From the NCBI RefSeq assembly GCF_018130615.1, contig NZ_JAFCKB010000003.1:310001-374000 (forward strand): a DNA stretch of 64,000 nt. Reading direction: 5' to 3'. A model generated the notes under the pieces. That model was given only the letters and a program-made list of their open reading frames with translations, was not told the DNA's origin and made no database searches. The position numbers were made by a program, and so were the translations under genes. The stretch comes from Bradyrhizobium manausense. Lineage in GTDB: Bacteria > Pseudomonadota > Alphaproteobacteria > Rhizobiales > Xanthobacteraceae. Of the stretch, positions 1-8,324 are shown one piece after another (position 1 is the first letter of the stretch; every line of letters starts with the position of its first letter).

Positions 1-523
1 CCGGCTCGGCGCAGATCGCGAGCGCAATCACCACGCGCTGACGCATGCCGCCGGAGAATTCGTGCGGATAGCCGTCGATACGCCTTTCCGGTGCGGGGAT
101 GCCGACCTCGGCGAGCAGGTCGATGGCGCGGCGGCGGGCGGCCTGTTCGGAGAGATCGAGATGGGTCCGGATCGTCTCCACGATCTGGTCGCCGACCTTG
201 TACAACGGATTGAGCGAGGTCAGCGGGTCCTGGAAGATCATCCCGATGCGTTTGCCGCGAATGCGGCGCATCTCCTCGGGCGGCAGATTGTCGATGCGCA
301 TTCCCCCGAGACGAATCTCGCCGCCAGCGATTCGACCAGGCGGATCAATCAGTCCGATCACCGCAAGACCGGTGACCGATTTGCCGGCGCCGGATTCGCC
401 GACCACGCCCAGCACCTCGCCCTTGGCGATATCGAAGGAGACGCCGTCGATGGCACGCAGCGTGCCGCGGCGCGAGGCGAACTCGACCTGGAGATTACGC
501 ACGGAGAGAACGGGTTCGGTCAT
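1..523 (-). CDS. Peptide/nickel-type ABC transporter ATP-binding protein (DppD/OppD family), 3' end cut by window
   Basis: ATPase that would energise the importer whose permeases lie just upstream on the same strand. Only the N-terminal ~174 residues are in the window; the gene continues past base 1. Reading the minus strand from the ATG at 523 gives MTEPVLSVRNLQVEF, a Walker A GESGAGKS, the Q-loop IFQDPLTSLNPL that is typical of the Dpp/Opp group, and the signature FSGGMRQRV close to the window edge. It starts 13 bases after the permease stop at 537, so it is translated in the same operon. The oligopeptide/dipeptide/nickel family is clear; the substrate is not. Confidence 0.93.
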   Translation of the reverse strand, partial: MTEPVLSVRNLQVEFASRRGTLRAIDGVSFDIAKGEVLGVVGESGAGKSVTGLAVIGLIDPPGRIAGGEIRLGGMRIDNLPPEEMRRIRGKRIGMIFQDPLTSLNPLYKVGDQIVETIRTHLDLSEQAARRRAIDLLAEVGIPAPERRIDGYPHEFSGGMRQRVVIALAICAEP

Positions 524-536
524 GAACGCTGCATGC

Positions 537-1499
537 TCATCGGAGTTTGGGGTTGAGGGCATCGCGCAGCCAGTCGCCGAGCAGGTTGATCGACAGGATC
601 AGCGCCGCGAGTGCAATTCCGGGGAAGGCGACGATCCACCATTCGCCCGCGAACAGATAGCCGTTGCCGATGCGGATCAGCGTGCCGAGCGACGGCATGG
701 TTTCGGGCATGCCCGAACCGAGGAACGACAGTGTAGCCTCAGTGATGATCGCGAGCGCGAGGTTGATGGTGGCGATCACGAGGATCGGCCCCGTGGTGTT
801 CGGCAGCACGTGCCGCAGCATGATTACGGGGGCAGGCAGGCCAATCAATTGCGCCGCTGCGACGTAATCCTTGTTCTTCTCGACCAGGACCGAGCCACGC
901 ACGGTGCGCGCATACTGCACCCAAAAGCTCAAGCCGATCGCGAAGACCAGGACCGCCAGCATGCTCATCTCGTCGAGCTTGTTGCCAAAGACCGATTTGG
1001 CGATACCGTTGATCAGCAGTGCGATCAGGATGGCCGGGAAGGAAAGCTGCACGTCGGCGATACGCATGATCAGCCCGTCCACAGCGCCGCCGAAATAGCC
1101 GGCCGTCAGCCCGAGCAGGATGCCAAGCGCGCCGGAGAAGACGACGCCGAGCACCCCGACGAGAAGCGAGATGCGCAAGCCGTAGAGGATCGCGGACAGC
1201 ACGTCGCGGCCCTGCTCGTCGGTCCCGAGCAGGAACGGGCTCTGGCCGTCCGCGGTCCACAGCGGCGAGATGCGTGAATTCATCAGCTGAAGCTGCGCCG
1301 GGTCGAATGGATTCTGCACCGAGAGCACGGAGGCAAAGATCGCGATCAGGAAGAACAGCAAGGTCACACCCGCCGCGATCATGGTGATCTTGGAGCGGCG
1401 GAACGAATAGAACAGGTCACTGTCGAGCGCGCGCTGGAACCAGCCCGGTGCGGCAGCAGTGCGCTTTTCAACCTCGTGCGGAACGACGGCCTCGCTCAT
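537..1499 (-). CDS. ABC transporter permease, DppC/OppC family
   Basis: Inner-membrane permease of the peptide-type importer, about 320 residues, the usual size for DppC. There is an N-terminal cytoplasmic tail, a first membrane segment (ITMIAAGVTLLFFLIAIFAS), the periplasmic LLGTDEQGRDVLSAILYG region typical of DppC, and the EAA loop with a G-x-P ending (EATLSFLGSGMP and neighbouring residues). I chose the ATG at 1499 (MSEAVVPHEVEKR), because the longer reading frame from 1562 would overlap the upstream permease gene extensively. The start lies one base after the stop codon of the other permease gene, so the two are probably translationally coupled. Confidence 0.93.
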   Translation of the reverse strand: MSEAVVPHEVEKRTAAAPGWFQRALDSDLFYSFRRSKITMIAAGVTLLFFLIAIFASVLSVQNPFDPAQLQLMNSRISPLWTADGQSPFLLGTDEQGRDVLSAILYGLRISLLVGVLGVVFSGALGILLGLTAGYFGGAVDGLIMRIADVQLSFPAILIALLINGIAKSVFGNKLDEMSMLAVLVFAIGLSFWVQYARTVRGSVLVEKNKDYVAAAQLIGLPAPVIMLRHVLPNTTGPILVIATINLALAIITEATLSFLGSGMPETMPSLGTLIRIGNGYLFAGEWWIVAFPGIALAALILSINLLGDWLRDALNPKLR

Positions 1500-1500
1500 A

Positions 1501-2481
1501 TCAGTGTGCCCGGCTGACCGTCGAGCGCAGCCGCGGATCGACGATGGTGTAGAGGATATCAACCACGAGATTGATGGTGACGAAGATCAGGGACACCATC
1601 ATCAGATAGGCCGCCATGATCGGGATGTCGACGTTCTGGACGGCCTGCACGAACAGGAGCCCCATGCCCGGCCATTGGAACACGGTTTCGGTGATGATTG
1701 CGAAAGCAATGACCGAGCCAAATTGCAGACCCGCGACGGTGATGACGGGAACCAGCGTGTTGCGCAGCGCGTGGCCGAAATGGATCGCCCGTGTGGTGAG
1801 CCCGCGGGCGCGGGCGAAGCGGATGTAGTCGGTCCGCATCACCTCGAGCATTTCCGCCCGGACGAGCCGCATGATCAGCGTCATCTGGAACAGACCGAGG
1901 GTGATCGAGGGCATGATCAGCGCCTTCAGGCCTGACAGCGTCAGGAGACCCGTCGTCCACCAGCCGATGTGCACGACGTCGCCGCGACCGAACGAGGGCA
2001 GCCAGCCGAGTGTCACCGAGAACAGGTAGATCATGAGAATGCCGATCAGGAAGGTCGGCAGCGAGATGCCGATCAGCGAGACGGCCTGGAATATGTGCGT
2101 GAGCCAGCTGTCACGGCGAAGCGCCGAATAAACGCCCATCAGGATGCCACAGATCATCGCGAAGATGGTGGCACAGATCGCGAGCTCCAGCGTCGCGGGC
2201 ATCCGCTCCATCAGAAGATTGGTGACAGGCAGGCGGAACTGGTAGGACACGCCGAACTTGAACTGCGCGGCGTTGCCGATATAGCGGCCGAACTGCACGA
2301 TCACGGGATCGTCGAGGCCGAGGGATTTGCGGATCGCGGCGCGTTCGGCGCCCGACGTATCCATCCCGACCATCTGGTTCACGGGATCGCCGGCGAAGCG
2401 GAACATCGAGAACGAGATGATCCCGACGGCGATCATGACACCGATGGCCTGGATGGCCCGGCGCAGTGTGAAAGCGAGCAT
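1501..2481 (-). CDS. ABC transporter permease, DppB/OppB family
   Basis: Inner-membrane permease of 326 residues that would pair with the DppC-type subunit. It opens with MLAFTLRRAIQAIGVMIAVGIISF, the standard first membrane segment of this family, followed by a large periplasmic loop and the DppB hallmark region around ITETVFQWPGMGLLFVQAV near residue 270. The gene is second in the minus-strand operon, separated from the binding-protein gene by about 98 bases that hold a perfect palindrome. The family is certain; the transported compound is unknown. Confidence 0.94.
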   Translation of the reverse strand: MLAFTLRRAIQAIGVMIAVGIISFSMFRFAGDPVNQMVGMDTSGAERAAIRKSLGLDDPVIVQFGRYIGNAAQFKFGVSYQFRLPVTNLLMERMPATLELAICATIFAMICGILMGVYSALRRDSWLTHIFQAVSLIGISLPTFLIGILMIYLFSVTLGWLPSFGRGDVVHIGWWTTGLLTLSGLKALIMPSITLGLFQMTLIMRLVRAEMLEVMRTDYIRFARARGLTTRAIHFGHALRNTLVPVITVAGLQFGSVIAFAIITETVFQWPGMGLLFVQAVQNVDIPIMAAYLMMVSLIFVTINLVVDILYTIVDPRLRSTVSRAH

Positions 2482-2533
2482 CTGTTCCTTTCACATCTCT
2501 TCAGCACGCATCATCGCGTTAACCCGAAACGGC

Positions 2534-2563
2534 AAGTCCCGGAAGCCATGGCTTCCGGGACTT
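2534..2563. repeat. Perfect 30-bp palindrome between binding-protein and permease genes
   Basis: Two 15-base arms, CAAGTCCC-like at the left and its exact complement at the right, meet with no spacer around CCATGG (arms 2534-2548 and 2549-2563). In RNA it would form a very stable hairpin about 17 bases downstream of the binding-protein stop codon (2580) and about 50 bases before the permease start (2481). There is no T-run, so it is not a classical terminator. Such hairpins are known to protect the upstream binding-protein message so that it is made in excess over the membrane subunits; that role here is inferred. Confidence 0.8.
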
Positions 2564-2579
2564 CACAACTTGTCGACAC

Positions 2580-4178
2580 CTACTCGTCCTGCTTGGTCGC
2601 CCAGTAGAGCATGACCATATTGTCCGCACGCTGGGTCAGCTTCACCTTCTTCGACACGCCCCAGGCGAGCGCCTGCTGATGCAGCGGGACATAGGCCCAG
2701 TCCTTCATCGAGAGCTCGAAAGCCTGCTTGATCAGGAGATCGCGCTTGGTCGTATCGGATTCCACCAGAACCTTGTCGGCGAGCTCGTCGAACTGCTTGT
2801 TGCAGTAGCCGGCGAGATTGGCTTCGCCACGGTTGGGATCCTTGGGATCATCCCGGCAGCCCATGATGTCGTGCAGCACGTTCTGGGAGTCGAGCGTATC
2901 CGGGGTCCAGCCCAGCATGAACAGCGAGGTTTTGTAGCCGCCGGGCTTCAGCACCTTGGCGAAATACTGGGCCTTGGGTTGCGCCAGCAGGTCCACCTTG
3001 ATGTTGATGCGGGCGAGCATGCCGACGATCGCCTGGCAGATCGCGGCGTCGTTGACGTAGCGATCGTTCGGGCAGTCCATCGTCACCTCGAAACCGTCCG
3101 CATAGCCGGCGTCTGCCAGAAGCTTCTTGGCGGCGTCGGGATCGAACTTAGGCCGGGTGAAATCCTTCGAGGCGAAGATCTCTGGTGCAACCATCAATGC
3201 GGACGGCGTGGACAGTCCGCGCATCACGCGATTCTTGATCAGGTCGACGTCAATCGCCCGATAGACGGCTTCGCGGACGCGAACGTCCTTGAACGGATTC
3301 TTGCCCTTGACGTTGGAGAACAAGAGTTCGTCGCGCGCCTGATCCATGCCGACGAAGATGGTGCGGAGCTCGGGTCCCGTCAGCACGGTGGCGTTGGGGC
3401 TCGCTTTGACGCGCTCGATGTCCTGGACCGGAACCGGCTCGATCACGTCGACCTCGCCCGACAGCAGGGCCGCGACACGCGTGGCCGGGTTTGCGATCGG
3501 CGTGAAGACGATCTCCTTCAGATTATGCTCCGGCTTGCGCCACCAGTTCGGATTGGCCTTGAAGACGGTCTTCACGCCCGGCTGATGGCTCTCGATGGTA
3601 AAGGCGCCGGTGCCGTTTTCGTGGAGCGAGGCATAGCTCGGGGTCGTCGCGGCGGCAGGCGTCGGTGCCACCGCATCGTTCGCCTCTGCCCATTTCTTGT
3701 CCATGATGTACCAGGTCGCCCACAGCGCCGTCAGGATGGGGTTGGGCGAGGTCAGGACGAAATCGACGGTGTAATCGTCGACCTTGACGACCTTTGCGTC
3801 GGCGGGAACGCGGCTCTGGAAATTCGAGCCTTTCGCTCGCACGCGCTCGGCCGAGAACACCACGTCATCGGCGGTGAAGGGGTCACCGTTGTGGAATTTC
3901 ACGCCCTTGCGCAGGTGAAAGCGCCAGCGCGTCGGCTCCGGCGTCTCCCAGCTTTCGGCGAGCGCCGGGATGATCTTCAGGTCCTTGCCGCGGGCGACCA
4001 GACCTTCATAGACATGGCCGAGATGTGCACTGGTGGTCGACTCGTTCAGCGTGTAGGGGTCGAGCGACTTCAACTCACCCTGGTTGGCGTAGCGCAGCGT
4101 CTGGCTCGACGCCGGCGACACCGCCAACGCAAGCGCACCGGCGAGCGTCGCCGCAAATAGACTTCGTCCGACTGACAT
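2580..4178 (-). CDS. Peptide-type ABC transporter substrate-binding protein (SBP family 5)
   Basis: Periplasmic binding protein of 532 residues, the normal size of DppA/OppA-type proteins. It has a signal peptide (MSVGRSLFAATLAGALALAVSPASSQ, cleavage probably after SSQ) and then TLRYANQGELKSLDPYTLNE, the typical start of the mature family 5 domain. The LRKGVKFHNGDPFTADDVVFS stretch is the family signature. I chose the ATG at 4178 rather than the longer frame from 4541, because GGAGAGGG lies just before it and the signal peptide begins there. First gene of the minus-strand importer operon. Ligand unknown. Confidence 0.94.
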   Translation of the reverse strand: MSVGRSLFAATLAGALALAVSPASSQTLRYANQGELKSLDPYTLNESTTSAHLGHVYEGLVARGKDLKIIPALAESWETPEPTRWRFHLRKGVKFHNGDPFTADDVVFSAERVRAKGSNFQSRVPADAKVVKVDDYTVDFVLTSPNPILTALWATWYIMDKKWAEANDAVAPTPAAATTPSYASLHENGTGAFTIESHQPGVKTVFKANPNWWRKPEHNLKEIVFTPIANPATRVAALLSGEVDVIEPVPVQDIERVKASPNATVLTGPELRTIFVGMDQARDELLFSNVKGKNPFKDVRVREAVYRAIDVDLIKNRVMRGLSTPSALMVAPEIFASKDFTRPKFDPDAAKKLLADAGYADGFEVTMDCPNDRYVNDAAICQAIVGMLARINIKVDLLAQPKAQYFAKVLKPGGYKTSLFMLGWTPDTLDSQNVLHDIMGCRDDPKDPNRGEANLAGYCNKQFDELADKVLVESDTTKRDLLIKQAFELSMKDWAYVPLHQQALAWGVSKKVKLTQRADNMVMLYWATKQDE

Positions 4179-4552
4179 TCTTGACCCTCTCCACTCGCCC
4201 GCACCGTGATTTTTGATTGTTCGGTGGGGCTGATCGATCCATGTTGCCCAGAGTTCTCGACCCGTGCAAGCGCCTTTCCAGCAAGGAACGCGCCAAGTTG
4301 CACCGCTGTGCAGCAATGCTGACCAACAATTTAGGGGCGGGAGGCGCGTGGGCGACATTGGACTTTCGGCCAGCCGGGTCCCGAGAATGAGGGCGGAAAC
4401 GGCCCGCCGGCGCCCATTCGCGCCGACAATTTGATTGACCATATCGGCCGATTGCGGAAGCCGGCGTCCGGCTCCCGGCTCAGGTCGCTTGCGTCGCACA
4501 CCATGTCGCGGCGATACTGTGTGACGCCACTCGAATCTCATCCGGAGGGGAC
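4179..4552. other. Divergent intergenic region
   Basis: This 374-base stretch separates the importer operon (minus) from the DUF6489 gene (plus) and must hold both promoters. An inverted repeat TGCAC-CGCT-GTGCA sits at 4299-4312. For the plus-strand gene, TTGCGT (4489-4494) and GATACT (4513-4518), 18 bases apart, are a plausible -35/-10 pair. I see no convincing coding frame, and the open frames that cross it are extensions of the flanking genes. Confidence 0.5.
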
Positions 4553-4810
4553 ATGAAAGTTAATATCGAAATCGACTGCACCCCCCTCGAGGCCCGCCAG
4601 TTCTTCGGGTTACCTGACGTGGCGCCGATGCAGACCGCGGTGATGGACAAGCTGCAGCAGCAGGTGCTGAGCAACATCGAGAAGGTCTCTCCGGAATCGC
4701 TGATCCAGAGCTGGTTTACGTTCGATCCCAAGATCGCGGAGCGGTTTCAGGATATGTTCGTTACCATGGCCGGTCTGGGCAGCCCGCGCAGCGGCGACAA
4801 GAAGAAATAA
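4553..4810 (+). CDS. DUF6489 family small protein
   Basis: Small protein of 85 residues that I recognise as the DUF6489 family of Alphaproteobacteria; its function is unknown. It has no signal peptide or membrane segment. A short beta-like start (MKVNIEIDC) precedes a mostly helical region (QTAVMDKLQQQVLSNIEKV) and a basic tail ending SGDKKK. GGAGGGG lies a few bases before the ATG. Its stop TAA overlaps the ATG of the following alpha/beta hydrolase as TAATG, which implies translational coupling. Its position ahead of a lipase-like hydrolase and a WS/DGAT suggests, but does not prove, a link to lipid or granule metabolism. Confidence 0.85.
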   Translation: MKVNIEIDCTPLEARQFFGLPDVAPMQTAVMDKLQQQVLSNIEKVSPESLIQSWFTFDPKIAERFQDMFVTMAGLGSPRSGDKKK

Positions 4811-5610
4811 TGTCCGACCAGCGCGACGGGGCGCCCGGTTCGGATCGGCTTCGTCCGCCGGCCCTCGGCCTGCTGCTCGCGGAGGCGCGCGGCCTGTTCG
4901 AATTCAATGCCAGCGTCCTGCTGTCGCCGCTACTGATGCGGGCGCCCAGGGGCGACGGCCATCCGGTGCTGGCACTGCCGGGCTTTCTCGCCAGCGATCT
5001 TTCGATGGCGCCGATGCGGCGCTATCTCGGCGATCTCGGCCATGAGACGCACGCCTGGCGGATGGGCCGCAATCTTGGCGGATTGGCGCGGATGCGGGAA
5101 GCCTTGCGCCGCCGCCTCGCTGAAATCCATAGCGCAAGCGGACGCAAGGTCAGCCTGGTCGGATGGAGTCTCGGCGGCGTCTATGCCCGCGACCTTGCGC
5201 TCCAGGCGCCCGACATGGTCCGCTATGTCATCACGCTCGGCAGCCCCTTTGCCAACGATGTGCGGGCGACCAATGCGACGGCGCTCTATGAGGCATTGTC
5301 CGGCGAGCGGGTCGAGGATTTCGCCGAACTGCGTGAGGCGATTGCCGGCGATCTCCCGGTGCCCGCGACGTCGATCTATTCGCGCGCCGACGGCGTCGTG
5401 AACTGGCGGACCTGCCTGCTGCGCCCGGGGGACCGCGCCGAGAACATCGAGGTGCACCTCGCAAGCCATATCGGGCTTGGCGTGAACCCTGCAGCGTTGT
5501 GGGCCCTGGCGGATCGCCTGGCGCAACCGGAGGGGGAATTCTGGCCATTTGACCGGGCGGGGCCGTTTGCCATTGCATATGCCCCGGCGGAGCGGGCAGT
5601 ATCGGCCTGA
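4810..5610 (+). CDS. Alpha/beta hydrolase (lipase-like)
   Basis: Predicted cytoplasmic alpha/beta hydrolase of 266 residues. The nucleophile elbow GWSLGG puts the serine at residue 120; the N-terminal PVLALPGFLASD segment should form the oxyanion strand, and the C-terminal ASHIGLGVNP supplies a candidate histidine. No signal peptide is seen. It overlaps the DUF6489 gene by one base and is followed 47 bases later by the WS/DGAT gene, so it may hydrolyse acyl esters in that context. The protein encoded at 18343-19113 is a clear paralogue (shared HPVL-LPG--ASD, VGWSLGG-YAR and VITLGSPFA). Substrate unknown. Confidence 0.88.
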   Translation: MSDQRDGAPGSDRLRPPALGLLLAEARGLFEFNASVLLSPLLMRAPRGDGHPVLALPGFLASDLSMAPMRRYLGDLGHETHAWRMGRNLGGLARMREALRRRLAEIHSASGRKVSLVGWSLGGVYARDLALQAPDMVRYVITLGSPFANDVRATNATALYEALSGERVEDFAELREAIAGDLPVPATSIYSRADGVVNWRTCLLRPGDRAENIEVHLASHIGLGVNPAALWALADRLAQPEGEFWPFDRAGPFAIAYAPAERAVSA

Positions 5611-5657
5611 CGAGAAGCGCCAGTAAAGGCGCCCGTCGAATATGAGCGGAGGGAACT

Positions 5658-7208
5658 ATGGCTGACGGTAAGAAGCTGTCGTCGTTGGACGCATCGTTTT
5701 TGTATCTGGAAACCCCGGAAATGCCGATGCATGTCGGCAGCATGGCGATCTTTCGCCTGCCCGACGACTACAAGGGCGACTTCTTCGAAGACTTCAAGGC
5801 GATGATCGTCTCGCGGCTGCACATCGCGCCGATTCTGAAGGCGCGCCTGGAGAAAGCGCCGCTCGATATCGATCATCCGACCTGGGTCGAGGACGATCAG
5901 TTCGACATCGACCGTCATATCTTCCGCGCCAGCCTGCCGGCGCCGCGCGACCGCGCCACGCTCGAGCGCATCGTCGGCTGGATGCATGCCAAGCTTTTGA
6001 ACCGCGCCCGCCCGCTCTGGGAGTTCTACGTGTTCGAGGGTATGAAGGACAACGAGGTCGGGCTCTATTCCAAGATGCACCATGCCGCCATCGACGGCGG
6101 TGCCGGCGCGGCGCTGACCAACATGATCTATGACGTCTCGCCGATCCCGCGAAAGGTTGAGGCGCCGACGAGCGGGTCGAAGCCAGGACAGGAGCCGCGC
6201 GATATCGCTGCCAATCTGCTCGATTCCTATCAGCAGCTCTTTACCCAGCCGCTCGATGCCTCGGCGGCTGCGAAGAACCTGCAGCTGCCGCGCACCGGCA
6301 AGAGCGACATCGGCTCGATCCTGTTCGACAATGCGATGTATCAGATCGAGAGCGCGGTGCGCTTCGCGGGCAATATCCCGACCATGGTCAAGAGCGTCTC
6401 CGACGTACTCGGCAAGATTTCCGATCCCAAGTCGCGCGAGAGCCTCGCCAGCATGGTGTCGCCGCCGACGATGCTCAACAAGACGATTTCGTCGGAGCGA
6501 AGCTTTGCCGGCGTATCTATCTCGCTGTCGCGATCCAAGGCGCTCGCCAAGCAGGCCGGCGGCAAGCTCAACGACGTGGTGCTCGCGCTCGCCTCCGGCG
6601 TGGTCCGGCGCTACCTCCTGCAATACGGCACGCTGCCTGCGAAGTCGCTGACCGCCGCCGTGCCGATCTCGCTTCGCGAGGAGGGGAATACCGAGGCCAA
6701 CAACCAGGTCTTTGGCATGATCTGCTCGATTGCGACCAATATCGAGGATCCCAAGGCGCGGCTCGAAGCCATCATCGCGCAGTCGACCAAGTCCAAGGAG
6801 ATGTCGCATCCGCTGCGGGCCTTGATGCCGCAGGTCTCCAACATCTCGATGCTGGGCGCGCCGATCATCGTCCAGATCCTGGCGCTGCTCTACAGTCGTT
6901 CCGACCTGTCGGATGTGCTGCCGCCGGCTGCTAATATCACCGTCTCGAACGTGCCGGGGCCGCGGCAGACGCTCTACGCCGCAGGCGCCGAGCTCCTGCA
7001 TATTTTCCCGGTGTCGATCTCGACGCACGGGCAGGCGCTCAACATCACCGTGCAGAGCTACCGCGACCAGCTCGATTTCGGCTTCATCGTCGGAGCTAAC
7101 ATCATTCCGCACGTGCAAGTCATGTGCGACATGCTGCCGGAGGAGTTTGCTGCGCTGGAGGCGGCCTATGCGCCGCCGGCGGCCGACATCAAGGGCGCGG
7201 CCGAGTAG
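5658..7208 (+). CDS. Wax ester synthase/diacylglycerol acyltransferase (WS/DGAT, family O-acyltransferase)
   Basis: Acyl-CoA-dependent O-acyltransferase that makes wax esters and/or triacylglycerol at the membrane face, 516 residues against a usual 450-500. The catalytic motif HHAAIDG is intact at residues 141-147 (second His and Asp are the key residues). The C-terminal domain carries the NVPGPRQTLYAAGAELLHIFPVS region, which includes the conserved PLW and NVPG motifs of the family (RPLWEFYVFEG lies near residue 118). GGAGGGA lies just before the ATG. It sits directly between an upstream hydrolase and a downstream epoxide hydrolase, so one plus-strand transcription unit is likely. Whether the product is wax ester or triacylglycerol cannot be read from sequence. 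Confidence 0.95.
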   Translation: MADGKKLSSLDASFLYLETPEMPMHVGSMAIFRLPDDYKGDFFEDFKAMIVSRLHIAPILKARLEKAPLDIDHPTWVEDDQFDIDRHIFRASLPAPRDRATLERIVGWMHAKLLNRARPLWEFYVFEGMKDNEVGLYSKMHHAAIDGGAGAALTNMIYDVSPIPRKVEAPTSGSKPGQEPRDIAANLLDSYQQLFTQPLDASAAAKNLQLPRTGKSDIGSILFDNAMYQIESAVRFAGNIPTMVKSVSDVLGKISDPKSRESLASMVSPPTMLNKTISSERSFAGVSISLSRSKALAKQAGGKLNDVVLALASGVVRRYLLQYGTLPAKSLTAAVPISLREEGNTEANNQVFGMICSIATNIEDPKARLEAIIAQSTKSKEMSHPLRALMPQVSNISMLGAPIIVQILALLYSRSDLSDVLPPAANITVSNVPGPRQTLYAAGAELLHIFPVSISTHGQALNITVQSYRDQLDFGFIVGANIIPHVQVMCDMLPEEFAALEAAYAPPAADIKGAAE

Positions 7209-7217
7209 GAATTTGCG

Positions 7218-8213
7218 ATGATCGAAATGCCGCCGCTCAAGTTTGCGTCGACGAACGGAATCCGCATGGGCTATTACGAGGCGGGCCCGGTCACGGACAA
7301 GCCACCGGTGCTGCTGTGTCACGGCTGGCCCGAGCTCGCCTTCTCCTGGCGTCACCAGATCAAGGCTCTGAGCGAGGCCGGCATCCGGGTGATCGCGCCG
7401 GACCAGCGCGGCTATGGCGCGACCGACCGGCCCGAGCCGGTCGAGGCCTATGACATGGAACACCTGACCGGTGATCTCGTTGGGCTGCTCGATCATCTCA
7501 ACATCGAGAAAGCGATCTTCGTCGGCCACGATTGGGGCGGCTTCGTCGTCTGGCAGATGCCGCTGCGGCATCCCACACGCGTCGCCGGTGTTGTCGGTGT
7601 CAACACGCCGCATTGGGATCGGGCGCCGATGGATCCGATCGCGCTGTTCCGTCAGCGCTTCGGCGACCAGATGTACATCGTCCAGTTTCAGGATCCGGCG
7701 CGCGAGCCGGACAGGATCTTTGGCAGCCGCGTCGAGCAGACCTTTGATGCCTTCATGCGCAAGCCGCTGGCACGGCCTGCGGAGAAATCAGGCGAGCCGC
7801 CGATCGCCGGCGTCGGCGCCTCCTCGAAGACCAATCTGGCGTTTCCGCAGATGATTGCGGCTTACGATGCCAAAGTCGATCCGCGCACGCCAATCCTGTC
7901 GGCGGACGAGAAGAAGATGTTCGTCGATACGTTCACGAAGACCGGTTTCACCGGCGGCATCAACTGGTACCGCAATTTCACCCGCAATTGGGAGCGGTCG
8001 AAGGGGCTCGACCACCACCTCACCGTGCCGTCGCTGATGATCATGGCCGAGAACGACGCGGTGCTGCCGCCGTCGGCGGCCGATGGCATGGAGAGACTGG
8101 TGGCTGATCTCGAGAAGTATCTGGTGAAGGACAGCGGCCATTGGACGCAGCAGGAGAAGCCGGAAGAGGTCAGCGCCAAGCTGATCGAATGGCGTAGAAG
8201 GCGGTTTGGGTGA
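7218..8213 (+). CDS. Epoxide hydrolase-like alpha/beta hydrolase
   Basis: Soluble alpha/beta hydrolase of 331 residues in the epoxide hydrolase group. It shows the oxyanion motif HGWPE, the nucleophile elbow VGHDWGG with Asp105 as the nucleophile, a cap domain with tyrosines, an acidic residue in ENDAVLPP and the catalytic histidine in DSGHWTQQEKPEEV. TAGGAA precedes the ATG at 7218 by six bases, which favours this start over the ATG three codons later. It begins nine bases after the WS/DGAT stop and precedes a fatty-acid-type P450, so it could open epoxides formed from unsaturated fatty acids. That pairing is inference; a haloalkane dehalogenase activity is less likely. Confidence 0.9.
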   Translation: MIEMPPLKFASTNGIRMGYYEAGPVTDKPPVLLCHGWPELAFSWRHQIKALSEAGIRVIAPDQRGYGATDRPEPVEAYDMEHLTGDLVGLLDHLNIEKAIFVGHDWGGFVVWQMPLRHPTRVAGVVGVNTPHWDRAPMDPIALFRQRFGDQMYIVQFQDPAREPDRIFGSRVEQTFDAFMRKPLARPAEKSGEPPIAGVGASSKTNLAFPQMIAAYDAKVDPRTPILSADEKKMFVDTFTKTGFTGGINWYRNFTRNWERSKGLDHHLTVPSLMIMAENDAVLPPSAADGMERLVADLEKYLVKDSGHWTQQEKPEEVSAKLIEWRRRRFG

Positions 8214-8223
8214 CGACGAAGTC

Positions 8224-8303
8224 GTCATCCCGGGGCGATGCGTAGCATCGAGCCCGGGATCTCGAGATTTCGGGTCTGGTCCTTCGGACCATCCCGGAAT
8301 GAC
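8224..8303. repeat. Palindromic intergenic repeat, family A (copy 1)
   Basis: About 80 bases that begin GTCATCCCGGGGC and end CCCGGAATGAC, with inner stem-loops (GCCCGGGATCTCGAG, TGGTCCTTCGGACCA). Similar elements occur at 44148-44250 and 49620-49695. It separates the epoxide hydrolase from the CYP102 gene. An apparent in-frame extension of the P450 gene starting at 8238 is only the repeat being read as codons. Confidence 0.85.
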
Positions 8304-8324
8304 GCAACGGGGGAAGCGCATTTA

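Noticed and set aside
5376-7613. Minus-strand open frame of 745 codons
   Set aside because: It overlaps the hydrolase, WS/DGAT and epoxide hydrolase genes, all with catalytic motifs on the plus strand; the product looks like a shadow frame with no recognisable domain.
8238-8324. N-terminal extension of the CYP102 gene
   Set aside because: The codons lie in a palindromic repeat and the ATG at 8325 gives a normal CYP102 start.
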